This document shows positions 7,643 through 13,862 of a DNA stretch of 21,389 bases, in pieces. Each line of letters starts with the position of its first letter. Position 1 is the stretch's first letter. A program made the translations under genes and the position numbers. The notes beneath the pieces were generated by a model. The model had not been told where the DNA came from, did not search any database, and saw only the letters and a list, made by a program, of their open reading frames with translations. The stretch is taken from contig DASZZY010000128.1 of assembly GCA_036260395.1 (NCBI GenBank), positions 1 through 21,389 of the forward strand, in the 5' to 3' direction. The DNA comes from DASZZY01 sp036260395. GTDB taxonomy: Bacteria > Actinomycetota > UBA4738 > CALAEC01.

Positions 7643-7652
7643 AGGGTAGCCT
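7643..7652. promoter_or_regulatory. Overlapping divergent -10 elements of the Mo-cofactor island
   Basis: The ten bases AGGGTAGCCT contain TACCCT on the minus strand (6 nt before the mobA ATG at 7636) and TAGCCT on the plus strand (9 nt before the ATG at 7662). The two hexamers share two bases, so only one polymerase could occupy the site at a time. Confidence 0.65.
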
Positions 7653-7661
7653 GGGACGGCC

Positions 7662-7919
7662 ATGACCTGGCTCGACGACTACGCCGAGGGGCTCGCGCGG
7701 CGCAGCGGCTCGGACGTGCGCCTGTCGCGGGAGGAGTTCGCCGCCATGCTGGACCTGGCCCGCGCCGTGGCCCACCGCACCGAGCGCCGCTTCGCGCCGG
7801 TTTCCACCTTCCTGGCCGGGAAGTTCGTGGCGGCCCGCCTGGCCCAGGGGTCGGACGCCGTCTCGGCCGCCGCCGAGGCGCTGGCCGCGGCCGAGGAGCT
7901 GCTGCCACCCGACGCCTGA
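7662..7919 (+). CDS. DUF6457-like small protein
   Basis: This 85-residue helical protein has WLDDYAEGLARRSG, LSREEFAAMLDLARAVAHRTERRFAPVSTFLAGKF and a C-terminal Ala/Glu helix. From memory this matches DUF6457, a domain found in actinobacteria alone or next to, sometimes fused with, MobA-type guanylyltransferases. Here it lies divergently beside mobA with 25 bp between the start codons. No catalytic motif is visible. A role in Mo-cofactor guanylylation or binding is plausible from its neighbourhood only. The ATG at 7662 has no Shine-Dalgarno and follows the TAGCCT box. Confidence 0.8.
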   Translation: MTWLDDYAEGLARRSGSDVRLSREEFAAMLDLARAVAHRTERRFAPVSTFLAGKFVAARLAQGSDAVSAAAEALAAAEELLPPDA

Positions 7920-7973
7920 CCCGGCGCACGGGCGGTCGCGGGGGGCCGAGGGCGCGTCGGTGGAATCGCGCGC

Positions 7974-7997
7974 AGGCGCGCCGTCAGGCGCGCCGAG
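7974..7997. repeat. Tandem 12-bp repeat (AGGCGCGCCGTC / AGGCGCGCCGAG)
   Basis: Two adjacent 12-mers identical at 10 positions lie in the 166-bp gap between the DUF6457-like gene and the mog-xdhC gene. Each contains the palindrome GGCGCGCC. In such GC-rich DNA this may be chance, but the tandem spacing near an operon promoter could mark a regulator site. Confidence 0.4.
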
Positions 7998-7998
7998 C

Positions 7999-8010
7999 AC
8001 GTTGGAACGT
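7999..8010. promoter_or_regulatory. Inverted repeat ACGTT-GG-AACGT, candidate operator
   Basis: A perfect 5-2-5 inverted repeat, AT-richer than its surroundings, lies about 63 bp upstream of the -10 of mog-xdhC and directly after the tandem 12-mers. It does not resemble the classical ModE site. Any regulator is unknown. Confidence 0.35.
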
Positions 8011-8072
8011 AGACGCGCCCGAAGGCCGACCAGCGGAACCACCGTCTCCGAGCCGGCGGCCGGCGCCGGCCG

Positions 8073-8078
8073 TATCAT
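8073..8078 (+). promoter_or_regulatory. -10 element (TATCAT) of the mog-xdhC operon
   Basis: TATCAT is 7 nt upstream of the GTG at 8086 and no Shine-Dalgarno intervenes, so the transcript is probably leaderless. This box decides the start, because the reading frame itself is open further upstream to 7960. Confidence 0.65.
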
Positions 8079-8085
8079 CGGCTCG

Positions 8086-9375
8086 GTGGCGGAGCGAACG
8101 GCCGCGGCCGTCCTGACGGTGAGTGACGGCGTCCACGCCGGCTCGCGCGACAACGCGTCGGGCCGGTCGGTGGCCGAGTCGCTCGAAGCGGCCGGGTACC
8201 GGATCGTCCGCCGGGCCGTCGTGCCCGACGAGGGCCCCGAGATCGAGCGCGCGCTCCGGGCGCTGGCCCGCGAGGCCTCGCTCGTGGTGACCACAGGCGG
8301 GACCGGCCTCGGGCCGCGCGACGTGACGCCGGAGGCCACCCGGGCCGTGATCGATCGGGAGGTCCCGGGGCTGGCCGAGGCGATGAGGGCCGCTGGCCGG
8401 GCCGGCACGCCGATGGCCGACCTGTCGAGGGGCGTCGTCGGTGCGGTCGGGGCCACGTTGGTGGTGAACCTGCCGGGGAGCTCGCGCGGCGCCGTGGACA
8501 GCCTCGGCGCCGTGCTGCCCGCGCTCGGTCACGCCCTCGAGCTGCTGGCCGGGCGGACCGCGCACGGGCCGGCGCATGCGATGAGCCACCGCCCGGAGGC
8601 CGCCCCGGCGGACGGCGACGACGTGCTGGCCGAGGCGGCCCGACGGACGGCCGCCGGCGAGCGCGTCGTGGTGGCCACCGCCGTCCGGGTCGAGGGATCG
8701 CCCCCGTGCCGTCCGGGCCAGAAGCTGCTCATCGGGGCCCGTGGTCCGCTGGCCGGCACGCTGGGGTGCGCCGAGTTCGACGGCGGCGCGGCCTCCGATG
8801 CCCCCGCCGTCCTCACCAGTGGCGAGGCCGCCATCCGCACGTACCGTCACGACCTTGGCTCCGTCGAGGTCTACCTCGAGCCGCGTCGCCGGGCGCCGCG
8901 CCTGGTGGTCCTCGGCGCCACGCCGGTGGCGCTGTGGCTGCTGCGGTGGGGCGGCGACCTCGGCTACGAGACGACGCTCGTCGAATCCCGGCCCGAGCGG
9001 GTGACGCCGGAGCATCGGGCGGCGGCCGGCTCGGTCCTCGAGACGGTCGGCGACGAGGTCCCGGCCGCCGAGCTCGACGCCGTCCACACCGACCACGACG
9101 CCCCGCTCGTCGCCGAGGACGTGGCCGCACTCCTGCGGGCCGGCGCCCGGTTCGTCGGCGTGATGGGGAGCGCCCGCCACGCCGGCCCCCACCTGGAGGC
9201 GCTTCGGGAGATCGGGCTCTCGGAGGAGGAGCTGGCCCGCGTCCGGACGCCGGTGGGCCTGGACATCGGCTCGCGGACGCCGGCGGAGATCGCGCTGTCG
9301 ATCCTGGCCGGGCTGCTGGCCGCCCGCACCGGCCGCGACGGCCGGTGGCTCGACGACCGGACGGTCGCGCGGTGA
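8086..9375 (+). CDS. Fused MogA/MoaB-type and XdhC/CoxI-type protein
   Basis: Residues 1-160 are a MogA/MoaB domain, with the nucleotide-binding TTGGTGLGPRDVTPEAT (69-85) and NLPGSSRGAVDS (128-139). Mog adenylates molybdopterin before Mo insertion. Residues 175-425 are an XdhC protein, with GSPPCRPGQKLLIG and LAGTLGCAEFDGG at about 204-234, a Rossmann half starting VVLGATPVALWLL near 274, and FVGVMGSARHAG plus GLDIGSRTPAEIALSILAG at 357-409. XdhC binds Mo-cofactor and supports its sulfuration for xanthine/CO dehydrogenase-type enzymes. The join is a Gly/Ala/His-rich linker (about 156-175). An ATG at 8581 lies in the linker but has no ribosome-binding site, so I treat the gene as a true fusion. 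Its stop overlaps moaDE as GTGA. Confidence 0.92.
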   Translation: MAERTAAAVLTVSDGVHAGSRDNASGRSVAESLEAAGYRIVRRAVVPDEGPEIERALRALAREASLVVTTGGTGLGPRDVTPEATRAVIDREVPGLAEAMRAAGRAGTPMADLSRGVVGAVGATLVVNLPGSSRGAVDSLGAVLPALGHALELLAGRTAHGPAHAMSHRPEAAPADGDDVLAEAARRTAAGERVVVATAVRVEGSPPCRPGQKLLIGARGPLAGTLGCAEFDGGAASDAPAVLTSGEAAIRTYRHDLGSVEVYLEPRRRAPRLVVLGATPVALWLLRWGGDLGYETTLVESRPERVTPEHRAAAGSVLETVGDEVPAAELDAVHTDHDAPLVAEDVAALLRAGARFVGVMGSARHAGPHLEALREIGLSEEELARVRTPVGLDIGSRTPAEIALSILAGLLAARTGRDGRWLDDRTVAR

Positions 9376-10031
9376 GGATCTCGGTTCGGCTGTTCGGGGC
9401 GCTGGCCGAGCGGGCCGGCCGCGACCACGAGGAGCTCGAGCTCGCCGGCGACGTGACGGCCGGGGAGATCCTTCGCGCGGTCGGCGACCGGCATCCCGGC
9501 GCCGCGGGGATCCTGGACCGCGTCTCCGTGGCGGTGAACCGCGAGGTCGCGCCCCTCGAGCGCGCCGTCGGCGAGGGCGACGAGGTGGCGCTGCTCCCCC
9601 CGGTCGCCGGCGGGGCCGCCGTGCTGGTCGGGCTCCGCGCCCGTCCGTCGACGGACGAGGCGCTCGCCGCGGTTGGCGATCCGGGCGCGGGGGGCACCGC
9701 GGTGTTCCTGGGGACCGTCCGCCGCGACTCGTCCGTCGGTCCCCTCGAGCGGCTGGAGTACTCGGCGTACGAGGAGATGGCGGTCCAGGTCCTCGGCGAC
9801 ATCGCCGAGGAGATCGCGGGGAAGTGGCCGCTCTTGGGCGTGGCGATCCTCCACGGCGTCGGCCACCTGGGCGTCGGCGAGCCCACGGTGGTTGTGGCCT
9901 GCTCGGCGCCGCACCGCGCCGAGGCGTTCGAGGCGTGCCGCTACGCGATCGACGAGGTGAAGCGCCGGACGCCGATCTGGAAGAAGGAGGTCGGCGCCGG
10001 CGGCCAGCGGTGGGTGGGGCTGGAGCCGTGA
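9372..10031 (+). CDS. MoaD-MoaE fused molybdopterin synthase
   Basis: Molybdopterin synthase adds the dithiolene sulfurs to cPMP. Residues 1-81 are MoaD (ubiquitin-like), ending in the sulfur-carrier motif LLPPVAGG (Gly80-Gly81). Residues from about 85 are MoaE, with FLGTVRRDSS and LEYSAYEEMA, then the active-site region VKRRTPIWKKE at 196-206 with the conserved lysines. The MoaD Gly-Gly must be a free C-terminus to carry thiocarboxylate, so the fusion should be cut after Gly81, as is known for mycobacterial MoaX. The GTG start at 9372 overlaps the previous stop (GTGA), and its own stop overlaps moeA the same way. No MoeB/MoeZ activating enzyme is in the window. Confidence 0.95.
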   Translation: MRISVRLFGALAERAGRDHEELELAGDVTAGEILRAVGDRHPGAAGILDRVSVAVNREVAPLERAVGEGDEVALLPPVAGGAAVLVGLRARPSTDEALAAVGDPGAGGTAVFLGTVRRDSSVGPLERLEYSAYEEMAVQVLGDIAEEIAGKWPLLGVAILHGVGHLGVGEPTVVVACSAPHRAEAFEACRYAIDEVKRRTPIWKKEVGAGGQRWVGLEP

Positions 10032-11290
10032 GCGCCCACGCGCACGACCACGACACCGGCCAGCCGCTGCTCCCGGTCGAGGAGGCGCGGCGCCGCGTGC
10101 TCGATGCCGTCGCCCCGCTGCCGCCCCGGCGGCTGTCGCTCCGCGACGCGCACGGGTGCGTGCTGGCCGAGGACGTCGCCGCGCCCGGCGACCTCCCGCC
10201 GTTCACGTCATCGGCGATGGACGGGTTCGCGGTCCGGGCCGCCGACGTGGCCGGGGCCACCATCGATGCCCCGACGCCGCTCCGGATCGTCGGTCGGGTG
10301 GCGATGGGGCGAGCCTCGGGGGTCGCGGTCGGTCCCGGGGAGGCCGTGGCCGTCCCCACCGGCGGGGTGATCCCCGAGGGCGCGGACGCGGTCGTGCCCA
10401 TCGAGCGGTGCGTCGTGGACGGTGACCTGGTCCGGGTCCTCCAGGGCGAGCCGCCCGGCCGTCACGTCCGCCGCGCGGGGGAGGACGCCCGCCGCGGCGA
10501 GCGGCTCGTCCCCCGGGGACGCCGCCTCCTGGCCGGCGAGGTGGGCCTGCTGGCGTCGGCCGGGATCGCCGATGTGGCCGTCCATCCCCGGGCCCGGGTG
10601 CTCGTCGTGTCGACGGGCGACGAGCTGGTGGAGCCCGGCGAAGCCACCGGCCCGGGCCGGATCCCGGACGCGAACTCGCTCACGCTCCACGGCCAGATCG
10701 TCGAGGCGGGCGCGATCCCCGTGCCGGCGGGGATCGTCCCCGACGACGCCGATGCGTTGCTGGAGGCGCTGGCCGCCCACCGCCAGCGCGCGGACGTCTT
10801 CGTCTCGTCCGGGGGCGTCTCGGTCGGCGAACGCGACCCGGTCAAGCGGGCCTTCCGCGCGCGGAGCGACGTGCGGTTCGTCGAGGTCGCCATGCAGCCG
10901 GGGAAGCCGCAGGCGTTCGGCACGGTCCACGGCCGGCCGTTCTTCGGGCTGCCCGGCAACCCGGTCTCGGTGTTCGTGTCGTTCGAGGTCTTCGTCCGGC
11001 CGGCGCTCATGGCCATGATGGGGCGGCCGCCGGACCGCCCGGAGGTGACCGCGACGCTGGAGAGCGACATCGGCGGTCCTCCCGAGAAGACGCGGTTCGC
11101 CCGCGTGCGGGTCCGCCGGGAGGACGGCCGGTGGACGGCGTCCTCGACCGGTGGCCGGCAGTCGAACCTGCTGAGCACGGTCGCCCGGGCCAACGGCCTG
11201 GCCGTCATCCCCCCCGGCGTGGCGGTCGCCCGGGCCGGCGAGCCGTGCCGGGTGATGCTCTTCCGGGACGCCGACGAGGTCCCGTCGTGA
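10028..11290 (+). CDS. moeA: Molybdopterin molybdenumtransferase MoeA
   Basis: MoeA inserts molybdate into adenylated molybdopterin made by Mog. The 420-residue protein has the full MoeA motif series: PPFTSSAMDGFAVRAAD at about 57-73, PTGGVIPEGADAVVP at 110-124, VVSTGDELVEPGE at 193-205, SSGGVSVGERDPVKRAF at 260-276, and FFGLPGNPVSVFVSFEVFVRP at about 305-325. The last two form the MogA-like catalytic domain, and a C-terminal domain IV follows. The first ten residues carry four histidines (SAHAHDHD), which the core enzyme does not need. The GTG start overlaps the moaDE stop (GTGA) and the stop overlaps moaC (GTGA). Confidence 0.97.
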   Translation: MSAHAHDHDTGQPLLPVEEARRRVLDAVAPLPPRRLSLRDAHGCVLAEDVAAPGDLPPFTSSAMDGFAVRAADVAGATIDAPTPLRIVGRVAMGRASGVAVGPGEAVAVPTGGVIPEGADAVVPIERCVVDGDLVRVLQGEPPGRHVRRAGEDARRGERLVPRGRRLLAGEVGLLASAGIADVAVHPRARVLVVSTGDELVEPGEATGPGRIPDANSLTLHGQIVEAGAIPVPAGIVPDDADALLEALAAHRQRADVFVSSGGVSVGERDPVKRAFRARSDVRFVEVAMQPGKPQAFGTVHGRPFFGLPGNPVSVFVSFEVFVRPALMAMMGRPPDRPEVTATLESDIGGPPEKTRFARVRVRREDGRWTASSTGGRQSNLLSTVARANGLAVIPPGVAVARAGEPCRVMLFRDADEVPS

Positions 11291-11757
11291 ACGAGCGCGA
11301 CCCCGCCGCCCGGATCGTCGACGTCGGCGCCAAGGACGTCACCGTGCGGAAGGCGGAGGCCGCCGTGGCGGTCGAGCTTTCGGCGGAGACCTGCCGCCGG
11401 CTGATGGAGGGCACCCCCAAGGGCGATCCCATCGAGGCCGCCCGGATCGCCGGGCTGATGGCGGTGAAGCGGACCCCGGACCTCCTGCCGTTCTGCCATC
11501 CCGTGGCGATCACCGGGGCCGAGGTCCGGGTGGAGGTACGACCCGAGGAGGGCCGGGTCGACATCCGGGCGGCGGTCACGGCCGCGGATCGGACCGGGGT
11601 GGAGATGGAGGCGCTGACGGCGTGCGCGGTGGCCGCGCTGTCGGTGTACGACACGGCCAAGGCGCACGAGCGGTCCGCGGTGATCACCGGGCTCCGCCTG
11701 GTGCGGAAGAGCGGCGGCCGGAGCGGCGACTTCCGCGCCGGCGGCGTCGGCGCCTGA
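11287..11757 (+). CDS. moaC: Cyclic pyranopterin monophosphate synthase MoaC
   Basis: MoaC converts the MoaA product to cPMP. The 156-residue protein shows VDVGAKDVTVRKA near the N-terminus, KRTPDLLPFCHPVAITG at 61-77, and MEALTACAVAALSVYDTAKA at 107-126. Asp122 and Lys125 are the likely catalytic pair. Where many homologues read YDMCKA this one has YDTAKA. The GTG start overlaps the moeA stop by 4 bp, and it is the last gene of the rightward Mo-cofactor operon. moaA, which supplies its substrate, is on the divergent operon. Confidence 0.97.
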   Translation: MNERDPAARIVDVGAKDVTVRKAEAAVAVELSAETCRRLMEGTPKGDPIEAARIAGLMAVKRTPDLLPFCHPVAITGAEVRVEVRPEEGRVDIRAAVTAADRTGVEMEALTACAVAALSVYDTAKAHERSAVITGLRLVRKSGGRSGDFRAGGVGA

Positions 11758-11765
11758 GCGCCGGA

Positions 11766-11791
11766 GTTTCGTGCGCTCACCCCGGGGGTAT
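11766..11791 (+). promoter_or_regulatory. SigB/SigF-type promoter, GTTT-N16-GGGTAT
   Basis: GTTT at 11766-11769 and GGGTAT at 11786-11791 with a 16-nt spacer match the consensus of general-stress sigma factors (SigB of Bacillus, SigF of mycobacteria). It drives the GlsB-like gene, which starts 45 bp downstream. A SigB/SigF-type sigma factor is encoded at 18402-19205. Confidence 0.75.
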
Positions 11792-11836
11792 GTGCTCGCC
11801 GAACCGAACCGAGCCCGCCCGACCAAGGAGGTTGGG

Positions 11837-12190
11837 ATGAAGGATCGCGCCTATCCCGTCGCCCTGGGAGCCCTTCCGCTCGTCGCGCAGGGGGCCGGGG
11901 ACGACGGGCTCCGCCTGACGCTCGGAAGCATCCTGCTGTACATCCTGATCGGCGCGGTGATCGGCGTCATCGCGCGGCTGATCATCTCGGGGACCGGCGG
12001 GATGAGCTGGGTGGTCACGATCGTCGTCGGCATCGTCGGCGCGCTGATCGGCGGCTGGCTGGCCGGGGCCATCTTCGAGGAGACCGAGGGGGTCGACTGG
12101 ATCGCGTCGATCCTGGTCGCCGCGCTCCTCGTGTGGATCGTGGCCCGGGCGGGGGCCGGTCGCTGGGGCACCCGCCGGGGCGCCCTCTAA
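11837..12190 (+). CDS. GlsB/YeaQ/YmgE-family stress membrane protein
   Basis: The 117-residue protein contains three hydrophobic helices (about 30-50, 58-80 and 88-104). The Gly-rich core IGAVIGVIARLIISG and IVVGIVGALIGGWLAGAIF is typical of the transglycosylase-associated/GlsB family, small membrane proteins induced by stress but without an established biochemical role. Compared with most members it has about 25 extra N-terminal residues, including a short hydrophobic stretch. Unlike most operon-leading genes here it has a true leader, with a strong AAGGAGG at 11825-11831 six bases from the ATG. A SigB-like promoter lies upstream and a terminator downstream, so it is a single-gene stress unit. 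Confidence 0.9.
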   Translation: MKDRAYPVALGALPLVAQGAGDDGLRLTLGSILLYILIGAVIGVIARLIISGTGGMSWVVTIVVGIVGALIGGWLAGAIFEETEGVDWIASILVAALLVWIVARAGAGRWGTRRGAL

Positions 12191-12216
12191 CCCGAGCAGC
12201 GACGCGAGGCCGACCG

Positions 12217-12246
12217 GCGGGCCCCTCCGGGGCCCGCTCGTCGTTT
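12217..12246 (+). terminator. Hairpin terminator after the GlsB-like gene
   Basis: GCGGGCCCC (12217-12225) and GGGGCCCGC (12229-12237) form a perfect 9-bp stem with a three-base loop. It is followed by TCGTCGTTTC, a weak T-rich tract. It separates the GlsB gene from the next operon. Confidence 0.7.
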
Positions 12247-12282
12247 CGCTGGAGGGACGTCCGCGACGCGCGGCTGCCCCGG

Positions 12283-12288
12283 TACGAT
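12283..12288 (+). promoter_or_regulatory. -10 element (TACGAT) of the DUF2236 operon
   Basis: TACGAT is 9 nt upstream of the GTG at 12298 (another GTG follows at 12301), giving a leader of about two bases or none. It lies just after the terminator hairpin. Confidence 0.55.
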
Positions 12289-12297
12289 GACCGGGAG

Positions 12298-13155
12298 GTG
12301 GTGCAGCGTACGGCGGCCGGCCCGGGCGGCGTCCCGGGGGAGCGACGGGGAGCCGCCGGGCTGTTCGGTCCCGACAGCGTCTCCTGGCGGGTCCACCGCG
12401 AGACGACCGTCCTGTTCGGCGGCGCCAGGGCGCTCCTCATGCACGCCGTCCATCCGCTGGTCGTGGCGGGCGCCCGGGAGACCGGGTTCTACGAGCGGGA
12501 CCCGTGGAAGCGGCTGGAGCGCACGCTGGTCCTCACCTACGCGATGACGTTCGGGACCGAGGCCGAGGCCCGGGCGGCGGCCGACCGGATCAACGAGGTC
12601 CACCGCTGGGTCCGCGGGGTCGATCCGGTGACCGGGCTCCGGTACGACGCGTTCGACCCCGATCTCCTCCTGTGGGTCCACGCCGGGCTCGTCGACAGCG
12701 CCTTGCTGTTCGAGCGGATGACGGTGGGGCGGCTCACGGCCGGCGAGCGCGAGCGCTTCCACCGGGAGCAGATGGTGGCCGCCGAGCTGCTGGGGCTTCG
12801 GCGGGAGCGGATCCCGCCGACCACTGCGGCCCTCCGTCGCCATATCGACGAGGTCATCGCCAGCGGCATCCTCCGGGTGACCGACGCGTCGCGCCGAGTC
12901 GCCGAGCTGTTCCGTCGCCCGCCGCCGGAGGCCGAGTGGCGGCCGGTCCTCCGGGCGGTGGCGTGGGGGGCGTTCGGCAGTCTGCCGCCCGCCATCCGAG
13001 ACCTCTACGGCGTGCGGTGGACGCGCCGAGACGACGCCGCCCTCCGGGCCACGCTGGCCGGGCTGCGCGCCGTCCGCCCCGCGATCCCCCGCCGGTTCCG
13101 GTGGATCCTCCCCGCCCAGGTCGCGTTCCGGCGGACCGGCGCCGGCCACCGGTGA
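12298..13155 (+). CDS. DUF2236/MpaB-type oxygenase-like protein
   Basis: The 285-residue protein has the DUF2236 layout: WRVHRETTVLFGGARALLMHAVHPLVV at about 30-56 (split by conserved Arg, Gly and His), TYAMTFGTEAEA at 80-91, and WVHAGLVDSALLF at 126-138. The family includes MpaB-type oxygenases and is related to the haem-containing latex-clearing protein Lcp. Conserved His and Arg residues bind the cofactor there, and His49, His52 and His128 are candidates here. Many bacterial members have no known substrate. The next gene, a MenG-like methyltransferase, starts on its stop codon (TGATG), so they are coupled. The start is uncertain between GTG 12298 and GTG 12301. Confidence 0.85.
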   Translation: MVQRTAAGPGGVPGERRGAAGLFGPDSVSWRVHRETTVLFGGARALLMHAVHPLVVAGARETGFYERDPWKRLERTLVLTYAMTFGTEAEARAAADRINEVHRWVRGVDPVTGLRYDAFDPDLLLWVHAGLVDSALLFERMTVGRLTAGERERFHREQMVAAELLGLRRERIPPTTAALRRHIDEVIASGILRVTDASRRVAELFRRPPPEAEWRPVLRAVAWGAFGSLPPAIRDLYGVRWTRRDDAALRATLAGLRAVRPAIPRRFRWILPAQVAFRRTGAGHR

Positions 13156-13862
13156 TGCCGTCGGAGCGCGTCCGGCACGCCAGGAGGCTGTTCGCCGGGA
13201 TCGCCCCCGGGTACGACGGGATGTCGGAGATCCTGTCGTTCGGCCGGAACCGGCACTGGCGCTCGTTCCTGATTTCCCGGGTCGACCTCCCAGCCGGCGC
13301 CCGGGTCCTCGACGTGGCCACCGGGACCGCGGCCGTGGCCATCCACCTCGCACGCGAGCGGGGCCTCCGGGTGATCGGCCTCGATCAGAGCGAGCCCATG
13401 CTGCGCTCCGGACGCCGGCGCGCGGCGGCCGCTGGGCTCGACGTGCCGCTCGTGCTGGGGCGGGCCGAGGAGCTGCCGTTCGGCGACGGTGCCTTCGACG
13501 GCGTGACCTTCACGTACCTGCTGCGGTACGTCGACGACCCGCAGGCCACGCTCCGCGAGCTGGGCCGCGTGCTGCGTCCCGGGGGCGTGATGGCGAGCCT
13601 CGAGTTCCACGTGCCGGAGCACCCGATCTGGCGCGCGGGGTGGTACGCGCACACGCGGGTCGGGCTGCCGCTCGCGGGCCGGGTGGCCTCCCGCCACTGG
13701 TACGGGGCCGGCAGGTTCCTGGGCCCGAGCATCGCGGGCTTCGTGCGGAGGTACCCGCTGGCCGAACAGGGACGGATGTGGCGCCGGGCGGGGATGGCGA
13801 GGGTCTGGGCCCGGACGATGACGCTCGGCGCCGCCGTCGTGATCTGGGGGGTCAAGCGCTGA
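13155..13862 (+). CDS. menG: MenG/UbiE-type quinone C-methyltransferase
   Basis: The 235-residue SAM-dependent methyltransferase shows the UbiE/MenG N-terminal signature, APGYDGMSEILSFGRNRHWR at about 17-36. SAM-binding motif I is VLDVATGTAAVAIHLA at 51-66, followed by GLDQSEPML and VLGRAEELPFGDGAFDGVT. These enzymes methylate demethylmenaquinone in the last step of menaquinone synthesis. The C-terminal part FLGPSIAGFVRRYPL fits the family. A genome may hold several UbiE paralogues, so the menG assignment is probable but not certain. The ATG overlaps the previous stop by one base, and its TGA overlaps the likely CTG start of the next gene. Confidence 0.85.
   Translation: MPSERVRHARRLFAGIAPGYDGMSEILSFGRNRHWRSFLISRVDLPAGARVLDVATGTAAVAIHLARERGLRVIGLDQSEPMLRSGRRRAAAAGLDVPLVLGRAEELPFGDGAFDGVTFTYLLRYVDDPQATLRELGRVLRPGGVMASLEFHVPEHPIWRAGWYAHTRVGLPLAGRVASRHWYGAGRFLGPSIAGFVRRYPLAEQGRMWRRAGMARVWARTMTLGAAVVIWGVKR

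Noticed and set aside
7637..7663. Earlier mobA start at the ATG at 7663
   Set aside because: It would overlap the divergent start at 7662 and place the TACCCT box inside the coding region.
8581..9375. XdhC as a separate gene from the in-frame ATG at 8581
   Set aside because: No stop separates it from Mog and no ribosome-binding site precedes this ATG; one fused protein is simpler.
12241..12300. SigB-like site from GTTT near 12243
   Set aside because: No GGGTAT or similar -10 follows at 14-17 nt; the TTT belongs to the terminator tail.
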